In this document: positions 24,602 to 33,820 of the stretch, one piece after another | Layout of the letters: every line of letters begins with the position of its first letter | How positions within the stretch are numbered: the first letter of the stretch is position 1 | Source of the DNA: DATKUK01 sp035530655 | Lineage (GTDB): Bacteria > Planctomycetota > Phycisphaerae > UBA1845 > DATKUK01 | Assembly: GCA_035530655.1 (NCBI GenBank) | Contig: DATKUK010000014.1 | Coordinates: 1 to 64,000 of the forward strand | Direction: 5' to 3' | Length of the DNA: 64,000 nucleotides | Notes under the pieces: generated by a model | What the model was told of the DNA's origin: nothing | What the model saw: the letters and a program-made list of their open reading frames with translations, nothing else | Database searches by the model: none | Program-made: the position numbers and the translations under genes

Positions 24602-26278
24602 ATGACGATGGCGCAGATGGGTTTGCTGGCGGCGTTGCCCGATCCGGGCTGGTATCTGCATCCGGCCAAGATCGTAGCGGTGCTGGTGTGTTTCGGCCTC
24701 TGGCTGCTGTGTTGCCAATGGGCCAATCGGGACACGCGGCTGGTCAATACACAGCAGGTTTTGTGGAACGGGATTGTGTTCGGCACGGGTACGGTAGGGT
24801 TGCTGTTGTGGCTGTTCATGCCGCTGTTCAGCGTGGGAATCGCGGTATTTCTGTTGATCGCCGGCGGCGGGGTGGGGGCTTACGTGGTACACCGCAACGG
24901 CCTCGTGGTTGATCAGGCCAAGGTGTTGACGCCGGGGCATCTTTCGCGACTGCTGGCAGCGAGGCGGGGCGAGAAGTCCGAACAGGTCGAGGAGCTTGTG
25001 CGACTGACGGACTGGGACGGCAGACACGTCGCCATCCCTGACGACATGGTGGAACGGCAGCAGTATCGGTTGGTGCAGGACCTGATCGCCGACGCCCTAT
25101 GGCGACGCGCCAGTGACGTAGACATGATCGTTACGGCTCAGCAGACGCGCGTGGCCTATCGAATCGATGGCGTGAGCACGGAGCGCGATCCGCTGCCGAC
25201 GACGAGCGCCGAGATGATGCTTCGCTTTCTCAAGAAGATTGCGGGACTGGCTCCGGAGGAGCATCGTCGTCCGCAGAGCGGACAGGTCACGGCGGCCCGC
25301 GCAGGTGGAATGAAAGAGCTTGACAAGATGGTCAAGATCGAGATCAAGTCCTCCGGTAGCACATCGGGCGAACGGTTGATGTTGCGGGTGCTGGCTGAGG
25401 AAAGCCGCTTCAAGATCGACGATCTGGGCCTGATGCCGCCGCAACTCAAGGAGTTCCAGAAGATCATCGCGCAGCCCAAAGGAGTGGTGCTGTGCTGCGG
25501 CCCGCGCCAGAGCGGTCTGACCAGCACGCTCTATGCGATCCTTCGCAGCCACGACGCCTTCATGGCGAACATACACACCCTCGAGCTTCAGCGGGCCATG
25601 GAGTTGGAGAACATCACGCAAAACCTCTACGACGCGCGGCAGAAGGAAGTGAGCTTCGCCCGGAGGCTCCAGACGATTCTGCGATCGGATCCGGACGTGG
25701 TTATGGTGGCGACGGTGCCCGACGGCCAGACGGCGGCTTTGGCGTGCGAAGCCGCGGAGCAGCGAACGAAGCTCTATCTGGGCATGAGCGACGGAGATTG
25801 TATGACGGGCCTCCAGCAATGGCTGTCGCTGGTGGAGGATCCGAAGCTGGTGGCCACGACGCTGCTGGCGGTCGCGGCGCAGCGTCTGGTCAGGCGCCTG
25901 TGCCCGGAATGCAGGCAAGCCTATAAGCCCGATCCGGCAACGCTGCGCAAGGCAAACATACCGGCCAACCAGATTGAGCAGTTCTTCCGCCGCGGCGGCT
26001 ACCTGCTGGACAAGAAGGGACAGCAGGTGCTCTGTGAGACGTGTCAGGGCACGGGATATTTCGGTCGGACGGCCGTGTTCGAACTGCTGGTAATCGATTC
26101 GACGATCGCCAAGCTGATTGCCAGCGGTGCGTCGATCAGCCAAGTCAAGGCGACGTCCCGCAAGAGCAAGTCGCCCATGCTGTACCTACAGGAACAGGGC
26201 ATCCGCAAAGTCATCGAGGGCACCACGAGCATCAACGAGATCATACGCGTGACGCGGGAGGAGCCCGCTCGCGCATAG
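24602..26278 (+). CDS. GspE/PilB-type secretion ATPase relative with degenerate nucleotide site and N-terminal membrane helices
   Basis: 558 aa. Residues 22-38 and 55-98 form membrane helices, unusual for this normally soluble family. From about 155 on it follows type II/IV secretion ATPases, including the zinc module CPEC (434-437), CETCQGTGYFGRT (478-490) and FELL. The nucleotide site is altered. Walker A reads GPRQSGLT (300-307) with Leu306 where Lys is required. The Walker B region reads VVMVATVPD (366-374) where the family has a GEIRD-type motif, so the catalytic Glu is Thr371. Also, the Asp box EDPVE is replaced by TLELQ. It starts 7 bp after hisF. It may be a non-hydrolysing scaffold. 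Confidence 0.75.
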   Translation: MTMAQMGLLAALPDPGWYLHPAKIVAVLVCFGLWLLCCQWANRDTRLVNTQQVLWNGIVFGTGTVGLLLWLFMPLFSVGIAVFLLIAGGGVGAYVVHRNGLVVDQAKVLTPGHLSRLLAARRGEKSEQVEELVRLTDWDGRHVAIPDDMVERQQYRLVQDLIADALWRRASDVDMIVTAQQTRVAYRIDGVSTERDPLPTTSAEMMLRFLKKIAGLAPEEHRRPQSGQVTAARAGGMKELDKMVKIEIKSSGSTSGERLMLRVLAEESRFKIDDLGLMPPQLKEFQKIIAQPKGVVLCCGPRQSGLTSTLYAILRSHDAFMANIHTLELQRAMELENITQNLYDARQKEVSFARRLQTILRSDPDVVMVATVPDGQTAALACEAAEQRTKLYLGMSDGDCMTGLQQWLSLVEDPKLVATTLLAVAAQRLVRRLCPECRQAYKPDPATLRKANIPANQIEQFFRRGGYLLDKKGQQVLCETCQGTGYFGRTAVFELLVIDSTIAKLIASGASISQVKATSRKSKSPMLYLQEQGIRKVIEGTTSINEIIRVTREEPARA

Positions 26279-26311
26279 AGCAGCACGGGATAGCGTCCCG
26301 GGAGTTGTGTC

Positions 26312-27997
26312 ATGCTACTATCACTTTTTTCGACGATACTGGTGCTGCTGATCGCCTTTTTCCAGGCCATACAGGGCATGTTCAGTGCCCTGATCATGGC
26401 CGTCCTGGCGATCCTGTCGGCAGCGGCGGCTTTCACCCTGGTCGAGCCGGTGTATTACTGGAGCCTCCAGTGGGTTAGCGCCGACTACGCCCTGGCAGCC
26501 TGCCTGATGGTGGTTTTTCTGGTGTGCCTGATTGTAACCCGCGTGTTGGCCGACTATCTGGTGCCGGGCAACATGCAATTCCCGCTCTGGGTGGACCGCA
26601 TTGGGGGCGGGCTGTTCGGGGTGATTGCGGGGCTGGTGATCGTGGGCATGTTGTGCATCAGTCTGCAGATGCTTCCGTTCGGGCCATCGATCCTGGGTTT
26701 CCAGCGGGTCGACGTGGGTCAGCAGGACGAGGTAACAGAGCATGCCCTGTGGCTGCATCCGGATGGTTTCGCGGTAGGCCTGACCGAAGTGATGGCAGCG
26801 GGGAGCCTAAGCGGCCCGAACAGCATGAAGGCCCTGCATTCCGACTGGTTGCAGGAGCTCCAATGGAACCGTTCGGGCGTGCAGAAGGAGTCGCGCCACG
26901 CGGTGCCGCGCGGGTCGCTTTCGGTCGAGGCGGCGTGGGATGCGGTGCTGCCGGTGTACACGAAGGACGGCCTACGGACGGTGGAGGCGGCCCGAGGCTA
27001 CAAGTTCGTGGTGGTGCGGGTATCTCTCGAGCGTCAGTCGCTGGACGAGGACGGCGTCCATCGCTTCACGCCCATGCAGTGGCGGATTGTGGGTCAAAGT
27101 GACGGCGTCTGGGCGCAGTATCCGGTGGCAGGAATGTCGAACCCCAGCAAAATGTCTCGGCGGACCTTCCTGGCGATGAACGAACCGGTAGTGATCGATC
27201 CTGATGTGGGTGCCAAGTTCGACATCGTGTTCGAGGTGCCCGAGGCCGACCGGTTCGATCCCTCCTTCGTTGAATACAAGCGTGACGCACGGGCGGCCTT
27301 GTCCAAGAATGTTTGGCGCGACGCGCCGCCTGGGCCGGTTCGACCGGGGGAGCCCGGGCAGGAAGAGGACGAGGGGCAAGACCAAGCGGAGGCTCAGCGA
27401 CGAGCCAGGCCGCCTCGAACCAGCGGCGGGCGCGTGTCGGGACGCCGCGCCCTGTCCCATGAAAGCCGGTTCAGCAGCGAGTTGCCGCTCTCGATACCCG
27501 CCGACCAGATTCGTCGGCGAGACGCAGAGCTGTCGGGCGATAGGCTCGTGCAGGGCCACATCGTCGTACCGGTCGATGTGAAGGGCGAGGGGGAGGCGGT
27601 GAAACGCTTTGAGGTGCCGGAGAACGTGCGGCTACTGCAGTTGGCTGTTGAGCCCACGTTCGCCAAGAGCACGCTCGGCCGGGCGCGGCAGTTTGCGGTC
27701 AAGACGGTCAAGCAATACCGGGTGGAGGATGACCAGGGGCAGTTCTACTTCCCCATCGGCGAGTACCGCTCAGCCGAGGTCGGCGGCGAGCCGTTGATCG
27801 AGTTGCAGTATTGGCCCAACGCCGAGCAGCCGGAGCGGGCGTTGCGCGAGCCCAGGCAGATCCAAGAGCGCGATCTGGAGAAAGACGGACAGTTGACCTA
27901 TCTGTTCCTGATACCGCCGGGCCGAAGCATCACGGTGTTCAAGACGGGGACACAGCAGCGCGACCTGACGTCACTCAACCTGAAGGCGCCGCAGTAG
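26312..27997 (+). CDS. CvpA-family-like membrane protein with long C-terminal domain
   Basis: 561 aa. The N-terminus (about 1-135) carries four hydrophobic segments in a CvpA/colicin V production arrangement, with ADYLVPGNMQFPLWVDRIGGGLFGVIAGLVIVG matching the family's Gly-rich end. The remaining roughly 425 aa are extracytoplasmic or soluble, with an Arg/Glu/Pro-rich stretch near 345-390 and beta-rich ends. GGGAG lies 8 nt before the ATG. It is 33 bp after the GspE-like gene and probably co-transcribed. Function unknown. Confidence 0.65.
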   Translation: MLLSLFSTILVLLIAFFQAIQGMFSALIMAVLAILSAAAAFTLVEPVYYWSLQWVSADYALAACLMVVFLVCLIVTRVLADYLVPGNMQFPLWVDRIGGGLFGVIAGLVIVGMLCISLQMLPFGPSILGFQRVDVGQQDEVTEHALWLHPDGFAVGLTEVMAAGSLSGPNSMKALHSDWLQELQWNRSGVQKESRHAVPRGSLSVEAAWDAVLPVYTKDGLRTVEAARGYKFVVVRVSLERQSLDEDGVHRFTPMQWRIVGQSDGVWAQYPVAGMSNPSKMSRRTFLAMNEPVVIDPDVGAKFDIVFEVPEADRFDPSFVEYKRDARAALSKNVWRDAPPGPVRPGEPGQEEDEGQDQAEAQRRARPPRTSGGRVSGRRALSHESRFSSELPLSIPADQIRRRDAELSGDRLVQGHIVVPVDVKGEGEAVKRFEVPENVRLLQLAVEPTFAKSTLGRARQFAVKTVKQYRVEDDQGQFYFPIGEYRSAEVGGEPLIELQYWPNAEQPERALREPRQIQERDLEKDGQLTYLFLIPPGRSITVFKTGTQQRDLTSLNLKAPQ

Positions 27998-28022
27998 CCG
28001 GCCTGGGCCGCGCCGGATCGAC

Positions 28023-28205
28023 TCAGACGGCTGCCAGTTCCGGCTCTTCGCTGGGAAGAGGCTCTTTCTGGCGGTTTTCGAACTCGACTTCGGCCAAGTG
28101 TCGGAGGTAGTCCAGCAGGTCTCGCTCGCGGAACTGAGCGAGGAACTCGGGAGCGGCGGTGGCATTCAGGCGCATAACCCGATCGATAATCTGGCGCTTG
28201 GTCAT
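28023..28205 (-). CDS. Small conserved planctomycete-type protein
   Basis: 60 aa, mostly helical (MTKRQIIDRVMRLNATAAPEFL, RERDLLDYLRHLAEVEFENR), ending in a Pro/Glu tail. I recall near-identical N-termini in short proteins from many Planctomycetota, but no function. No clear ribosome site. It is convergent with the CvpA-like gene, 25 bp apart. Confidence 0.6.
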   Translation of the reverse strand: MTKRQIIDRVMRLNATAAPEFLAQFRERDLLDYLRHLAEVEFENRQKEPLPSEEPELAAV

Positions 28206-28393
28206 TACACGGCATCCGTCTTGTCAGCGAGTATGGGCGAGTACTACACGGTAGGGGTCAGATGCCTGGCGAGTTTAGTTATCGGCCACAACGCAGAATG
28301 AACTTTAAATGCATCGGTCCGATAGGCTCTGCGGGCGGCGGGCGAGCAGAATTCAGCGTGCCCTGAGAGCGGGGTCCGATAAGCATACTGACC

Positions 28394-29077
28394 ATGAGTG
28401 GATCGACACATTCCATGAAGCGGGCGGCACGGGAGCAGTTCGACTCCTGGGCCGAGTCCTACGATCGACTGGTATTGAATTGGTTCATGTTCGGTCCGTC
28501 GCATCGGGCTTTTATCGAGGAGCTGCTGCAATGGCACCAGCGGGGCGGCCCGGATCGGTTCGATGTGCTCGACGTGGGATGCGGCACGGGGGGCCTGGCG
28601 GCCATGCTGGTCGAGTCGAAACTTGCCGGACGTGTAGCGGGACTTGACTACGCTGAGCAGATGTGCCGGGTGGCGCGCCGCAAGGCCGCAGACTACGCGA
28701 GGGACGGATCGGCTGTGTTTGTCCGAGGCGATTCGGAGCATCTGGGCTTCGGCGCCGGCAGCTTCGACGTGGTGACGTGCAGCAATTCCTTTCACCACTA
28801 CCCGCATCAGGCCGACGTGCTGGCCGAGATGCGACGCGTGCTTCGACCGGGCGGTCAACTTATGATCATCGACGGCTTCCGCGACAACGTGGTAGGGTGG
28901 CTGGTGTTCGATGTGTTCGTCCGGGCCTTGGAAGGCGAGGTGCATCATGTCGCGTGGTCGGCTATGCGTCGGATGTTCGAGGATGCGGGTCTGGTAGACG
29001 TTCGTCAGCAAAAGTTAAACTTCTGGATGCCGCTGCTGTTGACGGTGGGCACAGTGCCCGGAAACGCGCAGTCGTAG
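28394..29077 (+). CDS. Class I SAM-dependent methyltransferase
   Basis: 227 aa. Methyltransferase_11/UbiE-like: motif I DVLDVGCGTGGLA (about 57-69), the acidic Asp in GRVAGLDYAEQM, motif II FDVVTCSNSFHHYP and the later LRPGGQLMIIDGF. The substrate is not evident; UbiE-type enzymes act on quinones or small metabolites. The ATG at 28415 is an alternative start; neither has a good ribosome site. It is followed 17 bp later by the GAF-PP2C gene, so a shared transcript is likely. Confidence 0.85.
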   Translation: MSGSTHSMKRAAREQFDSWAESYDRLVLNWFMFGPSHRAFIEELLQWHQRGGPDRFDVLDVGCGTGGLAAMLVESKLAGRVAGLDYAEQMCRVARRKAADYARDGSAVFVRGDSEHLGFGAGSFDVVTCSNSFHHYPHQADVLAEMRRVLRPGGQLMIIDGFRDNVVGWLVFDVFVRALEGEVHHVAWSAMRRMFEDAGLVDVRQQKLNFWMPLLLTVGTVPGNAQS

Positions 29078-29094
29078 ACGGCCAGGAGCCAGGT

Positions 29095-30354
29095 GTGACC
29101 GATCAGGACCCCACGGGGGACAAAGTCGCCGATCTTGAAGCGGTGCTGGAAGTGACGCGTCAACTGGCGGTGACGCCGGAGTTGCCAGCCCTGCTTCGCA
29201 GCGTCGAACGCGCCGCGCGCAAGGTGCTTCGGTGCGAGCGGGCCAGCGTCTTCCTCTATGACCGGGACCGACAGGAATTGTACAGCAAGATTGCCACCGG
29301 GCTGGACGAACTGCGGATTCCGGCCAACCGGGGCATCAGCGGCGAGGTCGTGCAGACACGGCAGGTGATCAACGTACCCGAGGCGTATGCCGATTCGCGG
29401 TTCAACCCGGACGTAGACAAGCAGACGGGCTTCCGAACCCGAAACATGCTGACGTTTCCGCTGATCGACTTCGACGGCAATCTTGTCGGTGTGCTGCAAC
29501 TGCTGAACAAGATCGGTGGCACCTTTGACGAGTACGACGAGCGACTGGGGGCATCGCTATGCGCCCAGGTTGCCGTGGCCGTCAAGCGCCAGCAGTTGAT
29601 CGAACAGTACGCCGAAAAGCAGCGGATGGAGCACGATTTGTCGATCGCCTGCTCCATCCAGCAGGAGTGTCTGCCTTCGTCGGACCCGCAGATAAGCGGG
29701 TATGACATCGCGGGATGGAATAGACCGGCCGACGAGACCGGTGGCGACTACTACGACTTCCTGCCTCTGTCGGACGGCGGCCTGGAATTCGCCGTAGCCG
29801 ACGCGACGGGTCATGGGATCGGCCCCGCTCTGGTCATCGCGGAATGTCGGGCAATTCTAAGAGCCATTGTGTCGGTTACCAGTGACCTGGCGCGTGCGGT
29901 GTCCCAGGCGAACGACTTGCTCTGTGCCGACCTGCCGGCCGAACGCTTCGTGACGGCGTTCGTGGGGATCCTCAGGCCCGAGCGACAAGTGGTGCGCTAT
30001 CTGTCCGCCGGTCACGGGCCGATGCTGCTCTACCGGGCCGCCGACGACAGGGTCGAGCAGCTCGGCGCGACGGGGCTGCCTCTGGGAATTCTGCCGAAGA
30101 CGGAGTTCGGACCGGTCCAGGAGGTTAGGCTCGAGTCTGGGGACATCCTGCTCGTCCTGACCGACGGCTTGCTCGAATGGGCCCGCGCCGACGGCACTCA
30201 GTTTGGCGTTGAGCGTACGGCCGAGTTGGTCCGACGGCACGGGGGCGAGAGCGGCCATCGTCTGATCCAGCTTCTGTACGAGGCCGTACAGGAGTTCGGC
30301 AGCTCGACGAAACAGGCGGACGATCTAACGGCCGTGGTCGTCAAACGCCTTTGA
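29095..30354 (+). CDS. GAF domain PP2C-family serine phosphatase (RsbU/SpoIIE type)
   Basis: 419 aa. GAF sensor domain about 20-175 (RCERASVFLYDRD, NRGISGEVVQTRQVINVPEAYADSRFNPDVDKQTGFRTRNMLTFPL), a short helix linker, then a PPM phosphatase about 190-419. The metal-binding motifs are intact: ETGGDYYDF, DATGHGIGPAL, TDGLLEW and ADDLTAVVV. Enzymes of this type usually dephosphorylate anti-anti-sigma proteins. AGGAG lies 7 nt before the GTG start. No anti-sigma antagonist is nearby, so its partner lies elsewhere. Confidence 0.9.
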   Translation: MTDQDPTGDKVADLEAVLEVTRQLAVTPELPALLRSVERAARKVLRCERASVFLYDRDRQELYSKIATGLDELRIPANRGISGEVVQTRQVINVPEAYADSRFNPDVDKQTGFRTRNMLTFPLIDFDGNLVGVLQLLNKIGGTFDEYDERLGASLCAQVAVAVKRQQLIEQYAEKQRMEHDLSIACSIQQECLPSSDPQISGYDIAGWNRPADETGGDYYDFLPLSDGGLEFAVADATGHGIGPALVIAECRAILRAIVSVTSDLARAVSQANDLLCADLPAERFVTAFVGILRPERQVVRYLSAGHGPMLLYRAADDRVEQLGATGLPLGILPKTEFGPVQEVRLESGDILLVLTDGLLEWARADGTQFGVERTAELVRRHGGESGHRLIQLLYEAVQEFGSSTKQADDLTAVVVKRL

Positions 30355-30418
30355 CAGCCCGCAGCTCGCGCCGACCTGGCGGGGCGTTTCTATATCGGGA
30401 GCAGGTGCAGATCGCAGG

Positions 30419-32356
30419 TCACAGCCCGATGCGGGGAGCCGGCTGGTCGGTCTGCTCGGAATCGACGCGGGGGTGTTCCGCGCGGTACTGCTCCATGCCT
30501 TCCGGCTCGGGGAAAGCCCTGTCGGGATCCACGTTGTAGCGTCCAGCCAGCCGCACGAGGGCGGGCTTGACCCAATCGTAGATCTGCTGCTTGATCGGAA
30601 GCGGTGCCAATCGCCACAAACGTGCCTTGTAGGCCACGTGGAGCGGTCCGAAGGCCAGACAATCTGCCAGCGAGGTGGCTCGCATCTCGTTGAAGGGGGG
30701 CAGTTGCCGCCGATCGGTCATGTCGTCGACCTTGTCTTTCATATAGAAATCATAGATGCGACGGGCCCAGCTCAGGCGCTTGTCATGGACGTCGGTACTC
30801 CCCAGTGCCAACTCCTCCCACGCCTTGAGCATCGCTGTGGCGACGGCGACATTGGCCGAGTTGCGACTGCTGAGCCGCTCACCGAAGTCGCGCAACACGA
30901 ACTCGTGGAGGGTCATCAGATAGATCCTCTTCGGCCGGCCGTCCCTTTCCTTATAGTTGTCGCGCAGGTATGCCAAATACTTGTCGGCTTCGGCGATCTG
31001 CCCGTCGATGTACAGGCTCCTTATCGCGGAAGAGAGAAAGTTGGCGTGGCCAAGCTGAAATTCCTCGGCAGCCTTGTTGTTGCCACGCTCGGCTTCGTCC
31101 TTACCTACTTCCAGATACACCTTGTGCAAAACGTCGATGAAGCGCAGATCGGGCAGCCCATAGTAGTACGACCTGTTGGGCTGCTCGGCGTTTGGTATGA
31201 AAACGATGCGCCCGAACTCATGGATGTCATTCAACGCGAAAAAGATGAACCTTCGCGTATTCATCAGATCGCGACGGCTGTCGTCATCCCCGGCGCCCCG
31301 GGGCACGACTTCGTCACCACGACTGGCCCAGTAGATGGCATGGGCCTGACAGCCGCGCCAGTCGAGCGGGCCATAGCGTTCCATCACATCGCGCATTCGG
31401 GCCGGATCGAGCTTGTAGCGTTCGCGCAGGACCTTGGCCCGAAGGAACGCCAGCACGGCGGCGGCGTCCTCCGCGCGGTTGGGATCGGTAAAGACGCTTC
31501 GGAACCGTTCCTTTTCCAGGTCGACTTCGATTTGCGGCTGATCGACGCCCACATCGAGCATGAGCGTTTCAGGGCTGACCAGACGGACGTAGCGATCAAA
31601 GAAGCTCCCTTCCAGAGGATGCTGTTGGTCATCGGGCTTGAAGGTGGCCGACAGATCGACGCCGAGCTTCTCAAGCTCGTCGAGCAGAGGCGCAACCGAA
31701 TGTCGCTCGGCGCGGAGCTGCTCAGCAGACCCCGGTGCCTCGGCCAACGGTTTGAGGGCGTCGCGCGCCTGCTCGAGGGTGGACCCGGGTGCGGGCGGCC
31801 CGAGCAGCCTCTGCATCAGAAACGCCCACTCCCGTTTGTACGACATGTGCATGTCGTCCATCGCCCCGCCCATCTTGTTGAGGAAGATCCAGGCCAGATC
31901 GCGATACAGCTTGTGCGCGTGTGGGTTGAGAGGAATGCCCCGATCGCGAAGCAGGCGCATGCCGTTTCGCACCCACAGCCATCTCTCCTCCGGCGTGTGG
32001 GTGGTAACCGAGATGTTCCACGCCATGTTCCACGCCTGAAAGGCCCACACGGCGGGGAAGCGTGGCTGGAGCCTGCAAATCATGTCCGCAAGCTGGAGGG
32101 CCTCGTAGTGCTTGCCCTGCTCCTTCAGTCGGTCGGCGCGGATCCAAAGGTAGTCGACAGCCAGCCCGCGGAACGAACCCAGCGCCGCCAGCGTCAGGGC
32201 GACGTCGTGCGGCATGGCCGTAAACGGGTCCTCGACCGGGGTGAGATTCAGATCGACACGAGAGCGATTGATCACGCCCTGGAGCGGCACCACGGCCAGG
32301 ACCGCCAGCAGGGCGATCGACAGGCTGAGAAGTTGTATGCGCCGACCCGCTTGCAC
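30419..32356 (-). CDS. Membrane-anchored helical (TPR-like) protein of the SPFH-ABC operon
   Basis: 645 aa. An N-terminal membrane anchor (about 7-29) precedes a mainly helical protein with repeat-like helix pairs (KHYEALQLADMICRLQPRFPAVWAFQAWNMAWN, and KYLAYLRDNYKERDGRPKRIYLMTLHEFVLRDF). No catalytic motif seen. It is the last of six minus-strand genes, 18 bp after the permease. It may be a periplasmic partner of the transporter; this rests only on gene order. Confidence 0.65.
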   Translation of the reverse strand: MQAGRRIQLLSLSIALLAVLAVVPLQGVINRSRVDLNLTPVEDPFTAMPHDVALTLAALGSFRGLAVDYLWIRADRLKEQGKHYEALQLADMICRLQPRFPAVWAFQAWNMAWNISVTTHTPEERWLWVRNGMRLLRDRGIPLNPHAHKLYRDLAWIFLNKMGGAMDDMHMSYKREWAFLMQRLLGPPAPGSTLEQARDALKPLAEAPGSAEQLRAERHSVAPLLDELEKLGVDLSATFKPDDQQHPLEGSFFDRYVRLVSPETLMLDVGVDQPQIEVDLEKERFRSVFTDPNRAEDAAAVLAFLRAKVLRERYKLDPARMRDVMERYGPLDWRGCQAHAIYWASRGDEVVPRGAGDDDSRRDLMNTRRFIFFALNDIHEFGRIVFIPNAEQPNRSYYYGLPDLRFIDVLHKVYLEVGKDEAERGNNKAAEEFQLGHANFLSSAIRSLYIDGQIAEADKYLAYLRDNYKERDGRPKRIYLMTLHEFVLRDFGERLSSRNSANVAVATAMLKAWEELALGSTDVHDKRLSWARRIYDFYMKDKVDDMTDRRQLPPFNEMRATSLADCLAFGPLHVAYKARLWRLAPLPIKQQIYDWVKPALVRLAGRYNVDPDRAFPEPEGMEQYRAEHPRVDSEQTDQPAPRIGL

Positions 32357-32374
32357 GATTCTTCGATCCTGGCT

Positions 32375-33820
32375 TTAGACGATCACCTGTGCCAATTCGC
32401 GCCGCCGGAAGATCAGACACGCCGCCGCCATCGCAACGGTGGTCTGCACCGCGCCCAGCCACAGCGCGGCCCGCCCCAGCCAAGCCCACGATACAAGGCG
32501 ACCATCCACCAGGTCGTTGATCGGGTTGTACGCCGAGATCTGCGGAACCACCCACAGAAAAACCGTGGTGGCAGGCTTGAGCAGCACGGCCAATCGCAGG
32601 GCCAAGTCGCCCTCGAAGGCCGAGGGATTGGCGGCCAGCTCACGAATGGCCTCCTGGAGGAATCCGGAGGAGATCGCCGTAAGGTAGACCATCATGCACA
32701 TCAAGCAGGCGACCGGAAACGAGAGGAACGATGAGGCCAACACACCCACCGCCGCAAGCAGAACCAGTTGCGCGAGGATCATCAGCAGCGAGCGAAGGTA
32801 ATTCGCCTCAAAGCTCCCCACCTCATAGAGAACTTCGAGGTCGCCCTGCCCGGAGAAGCTGACGCTGGTCCGATGCATCTTGTCAAAATCGCCGGAATAG
32901 CGCCTATCGACGTTCTCGAAGCGTACGAGCAACGTTCCATCGGGAGCGATGGCGTCGGCGGGAATCCGCACGATATGATACTGGCGGACCACGTCAGCTC
33001 GCTCGCTGAGGTAGGGTCGCGAAATGCGGGCGCCATCCTTCGTCGGGTCGCCGATCACCCAAGCACAGCGAAGAATGTCGTCCGGTGGGTACCTCGAGAC
33101 CTGGGCCTTATACCGCAGATGAATGAGCCCCGCCTCGTTGGGGTCAAAATGCATGTTTTCAAAACGGTACTCGCGGACGCCCAACGGCGGACAGCTCATC
33201 CACTGCTTGCTCAAGTCGTCGCGGATGCGTTGGCGGATGGTCTGGCCGACCTGCGACCAGCCTCCCGTTGGGGCAAACGCCGACTGCGGAAGACGGTCCT
33301 GCTCTTTGAGTCGCTCCATCTGAGCGTCGGCCCGGGCGGCAAAGTCCGGAGTCGAGGGCCGAACGCTCGCGCGCGCAGTCAGCACTTCATAACGCAGGGC
33401 ATCGCGGTCCTGCTCGTTGAGCCAGGCGGTCGTCTTCAGATAGGCCACCATGGCGTAGATCCCCACACCCGCACCAGCCAACAGCAGGGCGTCGAGGATC
33501 GCAATCCCCAGCCACTTGCCCACCAGGTATTGCCATCGCGCGATGGGCTTGGATACGGTCAGAAAAATCTGTCGACCGGCCAGCTCGGCCGCCACCGACG
33601 CGCACGAAAGGAAGACGGTCAGTAGGCTCAGCAACACCGCCGTCGCGCCCAGTGAATAGGCCAGGAACGTCTGCACGCGACCCCTGAGCGTGCCGTCCCC
33701 ATGCATGATGGCCGGCAGGGCCGCCACAATCACCACCAGCATCACGATGAAGATCACGGCGATCTTCATCCGGATGCCCTCGGCGATCATGTTGCGGGCG
33801 ACGGCGACGATCCTACTCAT
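32375..33820 (-). CDS. ABC-2 type transporter permease
   Basis: 481 aa. Membrane helices near 17-37, 50-73, 95-125 and three or more after about 345, with a large extracytoplasmic domain (about 130-340) between. The stretch FLTVSKPIARWQYLVGKWLGIA is the ABC-2 permease signature shared with the gene at 39867. Its start overlaps the ATPase gene by 8 bp, so they form one transporter. The cargo is unknown. Confidence 0.85.
   Translation of the reverse strand: MSRIVAVARNMIAEGIRMKIAVIFIVMLVVIVAALPAIMHGDGTLRGRVQTFLAYSLGATAVLLSLLTVFLSCASVAAELAGRQIFLTVSKPIARWQYLVGKWLGIAILDALLLAGAGVGIYAMVAYLKTTAWLNEQDRDALRYEVLTARASVRPSTPDFAARADAQMERLKEQDRLPQSAFAPTGGWSQVGQTIRQRIRDDLSKQWMSCPPLGVREYRFENMHFDPNEAGLIHLRYKAQVSRYPPDDILRCAWVIGDPTKDGARISRPYLSERADVVRQYHIVRIPADAIAPDGTLLVRFENVDRRYSGDFDKMHRTSVSFSGQGDLEVLYEVGSFEANYLRSLLMILAQLVLLAAVGVLASSFLSFPVACLMCMMVYLTAISSGFLQEAIRELAANPSAFEGDLALRLAVLLKPATTVFLWVVPQISAYNPINDLVDGRLVSWAWLGRAALWLGAVQTTVAMAAACLIFRRRELAQVIV

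Noticed and set aside
30473..32734. A 753-codon plus-strand frame opposite the operon end
   Set aside because: It is antisense to the membrane-anchored protein and permease, with no motif and no start signal.
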